From CANJQJ01 sp964383565 (GTDB taxonomy: Bacteria; Pseudomonadota; Alphaproteobacteria; Sphingomonadales; Sphingomonadaceae), in assembly GCA_964383565.1 (NCBI GenBank), contig CAYLIK010000051.1:1-19260 (forward strand): DNA of 19,260 nucleotides, read 5' to 3'. The notes beneath the pieces are model-generated. The model worked only from the letters and a program-made list of their open reading frames with translations, did not search any database and was not told where the DNA came from. This document shows positions 1-7,431 of this stretch, piece by piece (position 1 is the stretch's first letter; each line of letters opens with the position of its first letter). The position numbers and the translations under genes are program-made.

Positions 1-779
1 GGCGGCCGCTTCTCGGAAAAGGCGCGCACCGCCTCCTGATGATCGGGATCGATGTTCGACAGCGCCTCGAACGCAAGCGACGCATCCAAAATCTTGGTCG
101 CCAGATCGCGCAGCCCGATATTGACCGACATCTTGCTCCAGCGGATCGCCTTGGTCGCGCCGTTCGCCAGCTTGTCGGCAAAGGCATCGACACGCGCATC
201 CAGTTCGTCGGCGGGAACCGCATGGTTGATCAGCCCCATCTGCGCCGCCTGCGTCGCTGTCATCAGGTCGCCGGTCAGCAGATATTCCTTGGCGCGCGCA
301 TAGCCGATCAGTTGCGGCCAGATCACCGCGCCGCCGTCACCAGCCACGAAACCGATGCTGACATGCGGATCGCCGATCTTGGCATGCTCGGCGGCGAAGA
401 TGATGTCGCAGAACAAAGCGATCGTCGCGCCCAGCCCAGTCGCATGGCCGTTGAGCTTGGCGATGATCGGCTTCTCGCAATCGATCAGGCCAAAGACGAT
501 CTGCTTGGCCTCACGGATGGTCTGCTGAAAACGCTCCGGTTCGTCGATCGAATCCTGCATCCAGGCCACGTCGCCCCCGGCGGAGAACGCCCTTCCGGCT
601 CCCGTCAGTACGACGATATCGCTATCGGGATCGTTGGAAATGTCGAAAAACACCCGCGCCAGTTCGGTGTGCAGCACGGCGTCAGTCGCGTTCAATTTCT
701 CCGGTCGGTTGAGCGTGACTTCGAGTACCCGCCCCCGGCGATTGAAAAGGATCGTCTTGTAATCGTCGAACATTGCCAT
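1..779 (-). CDS. Crotonase-fold enoyl-CoA hydratase/isomerase family protein (3' end cut by window)
   Basis: About 259 residues are visible and only the last few C-terminal residues can be missing. The start is ATG 779, with an in-frame ATG at 773. The protein has the crotonase fold, with oxyanion-hole segments around residues 61-70 (AGRAFSAGGD) and 111-117 (GHATGLG), and should act on a CoA thioester in the cytoplasm. Aligned by eye to rat enoyl-CoA hydratase, the two catalytic glutamates (Glu144, Glu164) are replaced by Thr119 and His139, so simple hydration is doubtful. The segment GDPHVSIGFVAGDGG belongs, as I recall, to a crotonase subgroup without a settled reaction. It is the last visible gene of the ligase-hydrolase operon: its ATG shares one base with the hydrolase stop (TGATG at 781-777), which implies translational coupling. 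Family assignment is firm; the reaction is unknown. Confidence 0.88.
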   Translation of the reverse strand, partial: MAMFDDYKTILFNRRGRVLEVTLNRPEKLNATDAVLHTELARVFFDISNDPDSDIVVLTGAGRAFSAGGDVAWMQDSIDEPERFQQTIREAKQIVFGLIDCEKPIIAKLNGHATGLGATIALFCDIIFAAEHAKIGDPHVSIGFVAGDGGAVIWPQLIGYARAKEYLLTGDLMTATQAAQMGLINHAVPADELDARVDAFADKLANGATKAIRWSKMSVNIGLRDLATKILDASLAFEALSNIDPDHQEAVRAFSEKRP

Positions 780-1984
780 CACGCTTTCTCACTGACGCTG
801 GCGAGCACATTATCGTTGGCCAGATCGCGCTCCGCCAACCAACGCGACATGATGTTCACCGCTTCGTGCAACTTCGACTTGCCGTCCTCGCCCGAGAAAT
901 AATGGTTGGCGTGATCGACGGTGATCTTGACCTTGTCCCGCGATCCCAGCGCGTCGAACATCTTGTCGGTATGCTCGGGCGGACAGGCATCGTCGGCGCC
1001 CGCCGTCAGCACCATGCCCGGCACCGTGATGCGCGGCCCGGAATCCACCGAGTCGAACTGAGCGTAATCATAGCTCCACTGGGAGAGCCACCCGCGCAGC
1101 GAATTGAACCGCGCCAGCGAGGATGCGCTGTCGTTCACGATCCGCGGATCGCCGAGATAGGTCCAGTTGGGCTTGCGCTGGTTGGGATCGACGGTGGGAT
1201 CGATCCAGCGCGGATCGGCCATGGTGCGGTGAACGACGAAACAGAATTCGTCATGCTCAAGCCCCTTGCGCTTGAGGCTGGCGAGCTTCTCCTTCGCCCA
1301 TTCGCTGATCTTGCGATTGCGCGCGATCTGCGTCGCGCGGAAACGCTCCAGATACTCAGCCGAATAGGGCGGCTGCGCCGGATTGGCCGGATCATAGATA
1401 TCGAGCGAAGCATCGCGCTTGTCCGGATCAAGCTCGTCCAGCACCGAAGGATCGATCTGCCCGGTCAGCAGCTGGTGGCGGCTGCGGTGCGACGCCACCA
1501 TCATGATCGCATCCCCCGCGATCAGCTTGGCCCCGGCCAACGCGGTTTCTTCGCCCGAAGCGGTGAGTTGCACTACCGGCTTTTCAGCCTCGGCCTGATA
1601 ACCCGCCATCAGCGATCCGCCGCCGCTCCACCCGAGCAGCACGACCTTCTTGTAACCCAGCCGTTCCTTGGCATCCTTCACGGCCGCGCCAAGATCGAGA
1701 ACCGCATTCTCCATCTCAAGCGCCGCATCGCCGGACCAGTAGCGCGTCCCGCAGGCAACGATATGGTGCCCAGCGCGCGCCAGTTGCGCGAACACCGGCA
1801 GCCACGCCGGCGCACCGACCGGATGCATCACGATCAACGCGGTATCGGACGGATTCTCGCCCCTGATATGCTGCCCCTGCAGCACGATCGCGTCGTCGAT
1901 CGCGCCATAGACATCCTTGCGCACGCGGTTCTCGCGATGGACGATCAGATAGGGCGTGCGGGAATAGCGAACGGGATCGGCCAT
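779..1984 (-). CDS. Alpha/beta hydrolase, 401 aa
   Basis: Serine hydrolase of the alpha/beta fold. The nucleophile elbow GWSGGG puts the catalytic serine at Ser120. The acid is probably Asp331 or Asp332 (segment GADDACPPEH) and the base His358 or His361 (DHANHYF). The stretch of about residues 150-310 between elbow and acid is long and charged and is probably a large lid that sets substrate choice. There is no signal peptide, so it is cytoplasmic. I chose ATG 1984 because GAGGA lies 7 nt upstream; a TTG immediately precedes it. It sits 21 bp after the acyl-CoA ligase stop and shares one base with the following crotonase start, so it belongs to that operon. The substrate could be an ester, a lactone, a CoA thioester or a C-C bond; the sequence does not decide. 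Confidence 0.87.
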   Translation of the reverse strand: MADPVRYSRTPYLIVHRENRVRKDVYGAIDDAIVLQGQHIRGENPSDTALIVMHPVGAPAWLPVFAQLARAGHHIVACGTRYWSGDAALEMENAVLDLGAAVKDAKERLGYKKVVLLGWSGGGSLMAGYQAEAEKPVVQLTASGEETALAGAKLIAGDAIMMVASHRSRHQLLTGQIDPSVLDELDPDKRDASLDIYDPANPAQPPYSAEYLERFRATQIARNRKISEWAKEKLASLKRKGLEHDEFCFVVHRTMADPRWIDPTVDPNQRKPNWTYLGDPRIVNDSASSLARFNSLRGWLSQWSYDYAQFDSVDSGPRITVPGMVLTAGADDACPPEHTDKMFDALGSRDKVKITVDHANHYFSGEDGKSKLHEAVNIMSRWLAERDLANDNVLASVSEKA

Positions 1985-2005
1985 CAAAACATCCTCATGC
2001 TTGCG

Positions 2006-3529
2006 TCAAACGCCCTTGCTGCCGCCAAATTCGGCCCGGAGCGCTGGCTTGGAGATCTTCCCCGTCACATTGCGGGGAAAGGAATCGACGATTTTCAGAT
2101 GCTTGGGGTGCTTGTAGCGCGCGAGCTTGCCGTCACAGCTGGCCCGGAGGGATTCGATCGTCACCTCAAGCCCTGCGGTCGGAACCACGATCGCCAGGCC
2201 CACCTCACCCCAGCGCTCGTCCGGCACGCCGATCACCGCGCATTCGGCCACCGCCGGGTTGGTCATCAGCACGCCCTCGACCTCAGCCGAAAAGACATTC
2301 TCGCCGCCGGACTTGTACATGTCCTTCACGCGATCGACGACGTAGAAGAAGCCGTCCTCATCTTCCCACAGCACGTCCCCGGTGCGATGCCAGCCGTCAG
2401 TGCGGCGGACGTTCGCGTCGGCATCGAGATAGCCGATCGTCACCCCCGGCCCGCGCACCAGGACCTCACCGGCCTCGCCGCGCTGCACGTCCACGCCCTG
2501 ATCGTTGACGATCCGCATATCCATGTAGCGTGAACGCTGCCCGCAGGAGCCAGCCATGATCTTGTCGAGCCGATCCGGGTTCATCGACGTTACCGGCCCC
2601 ATCTCGGTGCCGCCATATTGTGGCACGAAGCGCGCGCCCTTCGGCTCGAACGCGGCCCGCAGCCGCTCAGAAACCCGCCCTCCACCGCAGATGAAGGTAC
2701 GGAATGTCGAGAAATTGGCGGTGGCGAACGGCTCACTGTCCGCCATCATTTGATACATCACCGGCGGCAGGCAAAGGTGCGTCACCCCATTGGCCGGATC
2801 GCCGCAGAAGATCGTCGTTGCCGCTGCATCGAAACGCCGCGCGACCGTGACCCGACCGCCGAAGTAAAGTATAGGGTTGCTCGCCGTATTGAGCCCGCCA
2901 AAATGGAACAGCGGCATCGGCTGGAACAGATGTCCACCCGGCTCGGCCGTGCCGCAGAATTCGACCTGCTGGAGCGAATGCGTCTCCATCCCGCCCAGCG
3001 TCACGATCGCCGCCTTGGGCAAGCCCGTGGTGCCCGAGGTATAAAGAATCTGAAGCGGCGCCGAAGGATCGATCTCCACCTCCTCCATCCGTCGCGCCGG
3101 ATCGAGCAGTTTGTCGAAGTCGCCGCCCAGTCCCCAATCGAACACATGGGGAATGCCGGTCTCGGCCGCGACCTGCCGGGCTGTCTCGCCCCAGCTGGCG
3201 TCGGTCAGCATCAGCTTGGGCGACATTTCCCGGCAGGCCCGCGACAGCTCGTTCGTCGTGTGGCGAAAATTCAGCGGCACCCAGACAAGGCCGGCCCGCG
3301 CGCAAGCAAACTGAAGCTCGAAATGCCGCAAGTCGCCGTCGGAGATGTTGGCGATGCGATCGCCCGGCTGAAGTCCAAGCTCCTCATGCAGCGCATGGGC
3401 GATCTGCCCGACGCGGCTGTGGAGGTCAGCCCAGCTGCGCTCCTCCCCGGTATCGAAATTGTGAAGCGCAATCGCATCAGGCTGCGTGCGGGCGTAATTC
3501 GCCACCCAATCCGCAGCAGCATATCTCAT
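2006..3529 (-). CDS. AMP-forming acyl-CoA ligase (class I adenylate-forming), 507 aa
   Basis: Activates a carboxylic acid to its CoA thioester through an acyl-adenylate. All core motifs are present: phosphate-binding loop YTSGTTGLPK at residues 163-172, YGGTE at 305-309, the hinge-region segment GWHRTGD at 379-385, DRVKDMYKSGGENV at 399-412, and the catalytic lysine Lys491 in NVTGK. Length is normal for FadD/4-coumarate-ligase-like enzymes. The start is ATG 3529 because GGAGGGG lies 6 nt upstream; in-frame extension to 3637 would run through the promoter region. It is first in a minus-strand operon with the hydrolase and crotonase, and divergent from the TetR gene. A copy of the shared operator motif lies 62 bp upstream. 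The substrate is unknown; neighbours suggest an acid formed during breakdown of a larger hydrophobic compound. Confidence 0.93.
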   Translation of the reverse strand: MRYAAADWVANYARTQPDAIALHNFDTGEERSWADLHSRVGQIAHALHEELGLQPGDRIANISDGDLRHFELQFACARAGLVWVPLNFRHTTNELSRACREMSPKLMLTDASWGETARQVAAETGIPHVFDWGLGGDFDKLLDPARRMEEVEIDPSAPLQILYTSGTTGLPKAAIVTLGGMETHSLQQVEFCGTAEPGGHLFQPMPLFHFGGLNTASNPILYFGGRVTVARRFDAAATTIFCGDPANGVTHLCLPPVMYQMMADSEPFATANFSTFRTFICGGGRVSERLRAAFEPKGARFVPQYGGTEMGPVTSMNPDRLDKIMAGSCGQRSRYMDMRIVNDQGVDVQRGEAGEVLVRGPGVTIGYLDADANVRRTDGWHRTGDVLWEDEDGFFYVVDRVKDMYKSGGENVFSAEVEGVLMTNPAVAECAVIGVPDERWGEVGLAIVVPTAGLEVTIESLRASCDGKLARYKHPKHLKIVDSFPRNVTGKISKPALRAEFGGSKGV

Positions 3530-3590
3530 CCGACACCCCTCCATACTGGCTGGCGGCGCTGTTCCCGAGCACCTTATCTCGATCCATTTC

Positions 3591-3607
3591 CTAACACTGG
3601 TTGTTTT
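3591..3607 (+). promoter_or_regulatory. Putative operator, site 1 (acyl-CoA ligase / TetR divergent promoter)
   Basis: CTAACACTGGTTGTTTT, a member of the repeated 17-bp motif, with half-sites TAACA and TGTTT around a 5-bp spacer. It lies 62 bp upstream of the ligase start and 107 bp upstream of the TetR start, so one bound dimer could control both directions. Function is inferred from recurrence. Confidence 0.5.
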
Positions 3608-3713
3608 ACAACGCAACCGCTCGTCCGCGCTCTTCAAGAAAATGATCGATACCGCCCGCCGAGGGCGCTAAGACGCCCGGATAGGTTAAGCACAGCGAGG
3701 GGAAACGCTGCCC

Positions 3714-4358
3714 ATGGGTCGTCCCAAACAGGCTCTTATTTCACGCCGCAAAACGCTTGAGGTGGCGCTGCGTATCATTGACGAGGAAGGCCTGGACGCG
3801 CTCAGCATTCGCCGGCTTGGCGACGAACTCAACGTGCGTGGCATCTCGCTCTATCACCATTTCAAGAGCAAGGAGCATATCCTCGTCGGCGCCTGCGAGC
3901 TGGCGCTGGCCGCGGTCCGCACGCCCCACACCACCAGCACCGACTGGCGCGAATGGCTGCTGGATAATTGCCGCAAATATTATCAGGCGCTGCGGGCGCA
4001 TCCCAACCTGATCCCGATCCTGATGCGGCGCCACCCGCTGCGCATCGGCCTGACCGAACATAATGCGACGGCTGGCCTGTTGGCCGTGCAAGGCGTGCCG
4101 GTCGGGGCGATCATGCCGCTGATGGACGCGACGGAATCGATCGCGCTGGGCTGCGCCGCCTATGAATCCGCCATCGAGGCCGACACGAAAGGCGACGACT
4201 GGCACGAAGCCAACCCGTTCCTCTTCCATGTCAGCCACAATGCCGAGATCTCGAGACTGGCCGTATTCGACGCCATCACCAAGGCGGCGGTCGAAGCGAT
4301 CCTGGCACAATATCAAGCCGAGCATGGACCGGCAAAGGGCAAGTCAGGCACGGCCTAA
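3714..4358 (+). CDS. TetR/AcrR-family transcriptional regulator, 214 aa
   Basis: The N-terminal DNA-binding domain is typical of TetR proteins. Residues about 28-57 (LSIRRLGDELNVRG followed by ISLYHHFKSKEHIL) form the helix-turn-helix and the start of helix 4. The C-terminal 150 residues are a helical ligand-binding and dimerisation domain, which is not conserved enough to name a ligand. The protein is cytoplasmic, probably a repressor released by a pathway metabolite. The ATG at 3714 begins the common opening MGRPK; AGGGG lies about 11 nt upstream, slightly far. It is divergent from the CoA ligase operon across 184 bp that contains operator site 1. As the only regulator gene in the window, it is the natural candidate to bind the motif that recurs before most other genes here. 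Ligand and regulon are inference. Confidence 0.93.
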   Translation: MGRPKQALISRRKTLEVALRIIDEEGLDALSIRRLGDELNVRGISLYHHFKSKEHILVGACELALAAVRTPHTTSTDWREWLLDNCRKYYQALRAHPNLIPILMRRHPLRIGLTEHNATAGLLAVQGVPVGAIMPLMDATESIALGCAAYESAIEADTKGDDWHEANPFLFHVSHNAEISRLAVFDAITKAAVEAILAQYQAEHGPAKGKSGTA

Positions 4359-4392
4359 CTTATCCTTTCTACCGTCATGCTGGGTTAGTTAA

Positions 4393-4533
4393 GACCGATC
4401 GCCATTCAGGTCAGGCTGAGTCGAAAATGGTGATTTTTCGTGACCCGAAGCGCAGCGTACTCAATGTACGTGAGCATCGGAAGTACGGAAAATCGCCATT
4501 TGCAGGCCAGCATCACCTGAATGGCGTTCGGTC
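4393..4533. repeat. 141-bp near-palindromic intergenic repeat
   Basis: The outer 26-bp arms (4393-4418 and 4508-4533) are inverted copies with 23 of 26 matches. Inside them a second pair is complementary (around AAATGGTGATTTTTCG and its partner near 4487-4502), and then CCGAAGC/GCATCGG, down to a centre of GTAC-N5-GTAC near 4457-4469. The whole element can fold into one long hairpin. It fills the gap between the convergent TetR gene and the crotonase and ends on the base before the crotonase stop codon. I take it for a dispersed, MITE- or REP-like sphingomonad element that may also act as a two-way terminator. It carries no ORF. Confidence 0.7.
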
Positions 4534-5298
4534 CTACCGCGCGTAGCTCTCCCGATCGCCCTTGATGAACGCCGTACGCCCGTCGCTCGCCACGCCCATG
4601 ATGTTCAGCTCGTAGGTGTAGCTCATCTCGGCCCGATAGAGCGTCATTAGCTCATGCGCCTTGGTGCTGTTGTTGAGCGATATCTTGAGCCTGCGCATCG
4701 CCTCCGGGCTCTTGCTCGCGATCTTCGTGGCGATGGTCATGGCGGCGGCCGGAACCTCCTCGGGCAAATCGGTCAGAGTATAGATGGTCCCAAGCGCATA
4801 CAGTTCCTGGGATAATATCGGATCAGCGGTCATCATCGCCGCGCGCACGCGTTTCTCCGGCATCAGCTTGAGCGCCTGCACCGCGCCGGCGGTCGCGCCA
4901 TTGTCGATTTCGGCGAGCACGAACCGTGTGTCACGCGAAGCAACCAGTATGTCAGCGGAGCCGGCCACCAGCACGCCGATGCCAATGCAATAGGCATGGA
5001 CCCCGCACACCACCGGAACGGCACATTGCAGCACCGCAAGACTGAGCCGCATCGATCCCGACGACTGGCCCAAAATTCCTTCGAAACCGGACAGCGCCTC
5101 GATTTCCTTGACGTCGCCGCCACCGCAGAAACCGCGCCCGTCGGCGCGCAGCACGACGACCCGGATATCCGGCTGCTCACGCACTGATTCGATCCGCGCC
5201 GCCAGATCATGCAGCAGCCTGATGCCATAGGCGTTGACCGGCTGGTGATCGATCACCAGCTCAAGCACGCCATTGTCGTGAAGCAGTTCCTTGAACAC
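4534..5298 (-). CDS. Enoyl-CoA hydratase/isomerase (crotonase) family protein, 254 aa
   Basis: Crotonase fold with oxyanion-hole segments DGRGFCGGGD (about 53-62) and HAYCIGIG (101-108). In a gap-free alignment to rat enoyl-CoA hydratase the first catalytic glutamate is replaced by Leu110 and the second is kept as Glu130. A single glutamate at the second position is the pattern of delta3-delta2-enoyl-CoA isomerases, so isomerisation is at least as likely as hydration. I chose GTG 5298 because GAGGGG (5305-5310) lies 6 nt upstream. The alternative ATG at 5322 adds eight residues but has no ribosome-binding site and abuts the operator motif. The gene follows the flavin reductase stop by 54 bp and probably shares its transcript, but has its own motif copy (site 2) in the gap. 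The substrate is a CoA thioester of unknown structure. Confidence 0.87.
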   Translation of the reverse strand: MFKELLHDNGVLELVIDHQPVNAYGIRLLHDLAARIESVREQPDIRVVVLRADGRGFCGGGDVKEIEALSGFEGILGQSSGSMRLSLAVLQCAVPVVCGVHAYCIGIGVLVAGSADILVASRDTRFVLAEIDNGATAGAVQALKLMPEKRVRAAMMTADPILSQELYALGTIYTLTDLPEEVPAAAMTIATKIASKSPEAMRRLKISLNNSTKAHELMTLYRAEMSYTYELNIMGVASDGRTAFIKGDRESYAR

Positions 5299-5324
5299 CG
5301 GTTTCCCCTCAGTTGAAGCCATGA

Positions 5325-5341
5325 TTACCAAACATCGTGCG
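5325..5341 (-). promoter_or_regulatory. Putative operator, site 2 (second crotonase)
   Basis: On the minus strand CGCACGATGTTTGGTAA. It shares ACGATGTTTGGTA with site 3 in front of the flavin reductase. The motif-to-start distance here (27 bp to GTG 5298) matches site 3 (26 bp), which supports both an internal promoter and the GTG start. The left half-site is the weakest of the set. Confidence 0.45.
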
Positions 5342-5352
5342 TTTCTATTAGC

Positions 5353-7356
5353 TCAGGCGGTCGCGCGGAGCGGTTGCGCCTCGCTGGCCCCGGTCGGCAG
5401 CGAACGTACCGCCAGGTGCCCCTCGCGAATAGCGGTCTGCAAATTGCGCGCCGCGAGCATGTCTCCAATGCAGATCGGCTGTATGCCATGCGCCTGCAGT
5501 TCCTCGGCAAGCTCGGCCTGCCCCGCCCGGATGCCGACCCACACCACAGTGTCCGTATCGATCGTCTGGACCTTGCTGCCGAAATTGGGCGCGATATCCG
5601 CTTTACCCTGCCGGGCGGCGATCAACCGCGTTCCCACATGCAGGGTGAAATCGCCCTTGGCGTAGAGCCGCTCCAGCGCTGATTGCGTTCGGAGCGTGAT
5701 GTCGATCTGCGGCGCGAACATCTTGTGCCGTGTGATGAACGTGACGGCGAGGCCTTGTTCCAACAATTCCTCGGCACAGGCGACCGCCTCATAATGGCCG
5801 ATCTCATCGACGATGAGCGCGCTCTTGCCCCGATCGGCCCGCCGATCGGAAAAGAGATCGATCGCGCTGATGATATTCGCGCCCGGCTCTACCGGAATAT
5901 CCTGCGCCGGAAACTGCGTCTGGCGCAGCGGCGCCTCGAACTCGGCGCCAATCGCCAGGATCACCGTATCGGCGCCCTCAGCCACGATATCCTGGGCGCT
6001 CATATAGGTGGAAAGGCGTACCTCGACGCCCAGCCGATACACCTCGTCCTCAAGCCATGTCGCGATATCGCCGATCGTGCCCATGCGCGGCGCAGTGCGG
6101 TAGAGGTTGGTCAGCCCGCCCAGCGAGGGCATCGCCTCCACCAAAGTCACCTGATGCCCCGCCGTGGCGGCGATCCGCGCCGCTTCCATCCCCGCCGGCC
6201 CGCCGCCCACGATCAATATGCGCCGCGCGCGAGACGCCTTGCGGATCAGCCGTTCGGCCAGCATGGTCTCGTCGCCCGCCGCCGTATTCACGACGCACCC
6301 CAACCGCCCGAAGGTCGCCACCCGTCCGATGCAGCCCTGGTTGCAGGCGATGCAAGGCCGCACCTGCTCAGGATGGCCGGCGGCGGATTTGGCGACGATG
6401 TCCGGATCGGCGATATGCGCGCGCACCAGCGAAACCAGATCAGCCTCGCCCGCGCGCAGCACCTGCTCCACCTCCTCAAGCGTCCGGAATCTGCCATTGA
6501 GCAGCCGGGGCAGCTTGATATCGGCGACGGGAGGCGCGGTGTGCGGGATCTGGAACCCCGTCGGCACGTCCATCCCGCCGACCTGATGGTGCAGGGCGTA
6601 ATAGTCGCCGTAGGACATGTTCACATAGTCGATCAGGCCATCGTCCTGCAGCCGGTGCGCAACCTGCCCGACCTCATCCATGCCCAGAATCCGCGAATCC
6701 GCGCTGTTGCTCAGCCGCACCCCGACGACGAAGCCCGGCGACACCGCCTCGCGCACCGCAGCCAGCACGCGGCGCAGCAGGCGCGAGCGGTTCTCCAGAT
6801 CGCCACCATACTCATCCTCGCGCTGGTTGAGCACCGGCGACAGGAACTGGGCCAGCAGATAGCCATGCCCGGCATGAATCTCGACCCCATCCAGCCCGCC
6901 CTTCTCCACACGGCGGGCGCCAGCGGCATAGGCGGCGACCAGTTCGTCGATCTGATTGATGGTAAGCGGGCGCGGCGCCACCCCGGCGATCGGATTGGGA
7001 ATGGCGGAAGGCGCAAAGGGCGGCGACCCGTCCGGCTGCATATAGATATGGCCGCCGTGCCAGAGCTGCTGGAACACCCGCATGCCGGTCGGCGCGATAG
7101 CAGCAGCCAAACGATGATAGCCTTCGATGACCGAGTCATCGAGATTTGCGAGCGACAGCACCGACGACGGATGAACCCCAGCCGCCTCTAGGATCGACAG
7201 CCCGACGCCGCCCTGCGCGCGCGCCAGATGATAGGCGATGAATTCGTCGGTGATCTTGCCCGCCCGTGCCATCATCGTGGCATGGGCGGTGCGGACGATC
7301 CGGTTCTTGATCTCCAGCCCGCTGATTTTTATCGGGCTCAAAGCACGCTCATACAT
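5353..7356 (-). CDS. FadH/BaiCD-type NADH:flavin oxidoreductase with 4Fe-4S centre, 667 aa
   Basis: Three-part reductase for C=C bonds conjugated to a carbonyl, such as 2,4-dienoyl-CoA or a ring enone. Residues 1-330 are an Old Yellow Enzyme FMN barrel with HAGHGY at 161-166 and the following LNQREDEYGGDLENR. Cys335, Cys338, Cys342 and Cys354 form the usual C-x2-C-x3-C-x11-C iron-sulfur ligand set. A FAD/NAD-binding half follows with GGGPAG at 384-389. The size matches E. coli FadH and clostridial BaiCD/BaiH. The start is ATG 7356, because AGGAGG at 7364-7369 lies 7 nt upstream; the in-frame ATG at 7392 is inside the operator motif. The gene is divergent from the EthD gene and upstream of a crotonase. 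The family is certain; whether the substrate is an acyl-CoA or a steroid/terpenoid enone is not. Confidence 0.93.
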   Translation of the reverse strand: MYERALSPIKISGLEIKNRIVRTAHATMMARAGKITDEFIAYHLARAQGGVGLSILEAAGVHPSSVLSLANLDDSVIEGYHRLAAAIAPTGMRVFQQLWHGGHIYMQPDGSPPFAPSAIPNPIAGVAPRPLTINQIDELVAAYAAGARRVEKGGLDGVEIHAGHGYLLAQFLSPVLNQREDEYGGDLENRSRLLRRVLAAVREAVSPGFVVGVRLSNSADSRILGMDEVGQVAHRLQDDGLIDYVNMSYGDYYALHHQVGGMDVPTGFQIPHTAPPVADIKLPRLLNGRFRTLEEVEQVLRAGEADLVSLVRAHIADPDIVAKSAAGHPEQVRPCIACNQGCIGRVATFGRLGCVVNTAAGDETMLAERLIRKASRARRILIVGGGPAGMEAARIAATAGHQVTLVEAMPSLGGLTNLYRTAPRMGTIGDIATWLEDEVYRLGVEVRLSTYMSAQDIVAEGADTVILAIGAEFEAPLRQTQFPAQDIPVEPGANIISAIDLFSDRRADRGKSALIVDEIGHYEAVACAEELLEQGLAVTFITRHKMFAPQIDITLRTQSALERLYAKGDFTLHVGTRLIAARQGKADIAPNFGSKVQTIDTDTVVWVGIRAGQAELAEELQAHGIQPICIGDMLAARNLQTAIREGHLAVRSLPTGASEAQPLRATA

Positions 7357-7381
7357 AGCGGCCCCTCCTGCATTTACTTCT

Positions 7382-7398
7382 ATACCAAACATCGTTAG
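7382..7398 (-). promoter_or_regulatory. Putative operator, site 3 (flavin reductase / EthD divergent promoter)
   Basis: On the minus strand CTAACGATGTTTGGTAT, half-sites TAACG and TGGTA. It is 26 bp upstream of the reductase start and 34 bp upstream of the EthD start, so it is placed to control both genes within a 75-bp gap. Confidence 0.55.
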
Positions 7399-7431
7399 CT
7401 ATTCAAGCAGAACGGGTAGGGGGATTTGGAG

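Noticed and set aside
773..2533. Long plus-strand open frame of 586 codons
   Set aside because: It lies antisense to the hydrolase and CoA ligase, which have full motif sets and ribosome-binding sites. The translation is rich in Arg, His and Asp, as expected for a mirror frame of high-GC genes, and has no domain.
3663..3678. Small hairpin GGGCG/CGCCC before the TetR gene
   Set aside because: Only a 5-bp stem with a 6-nt loop and no T-tract; too weak to call a terminator or riboswitch in a GC-rich leader.
5683..7191. Plus-strand open frame of 502 codons opposite the flavin reductase
   Set aside because: Mirror frame of a gene with clear FMN, Fe-S and FAD motifs; Arg/His-rich translation with no recognisable fold.
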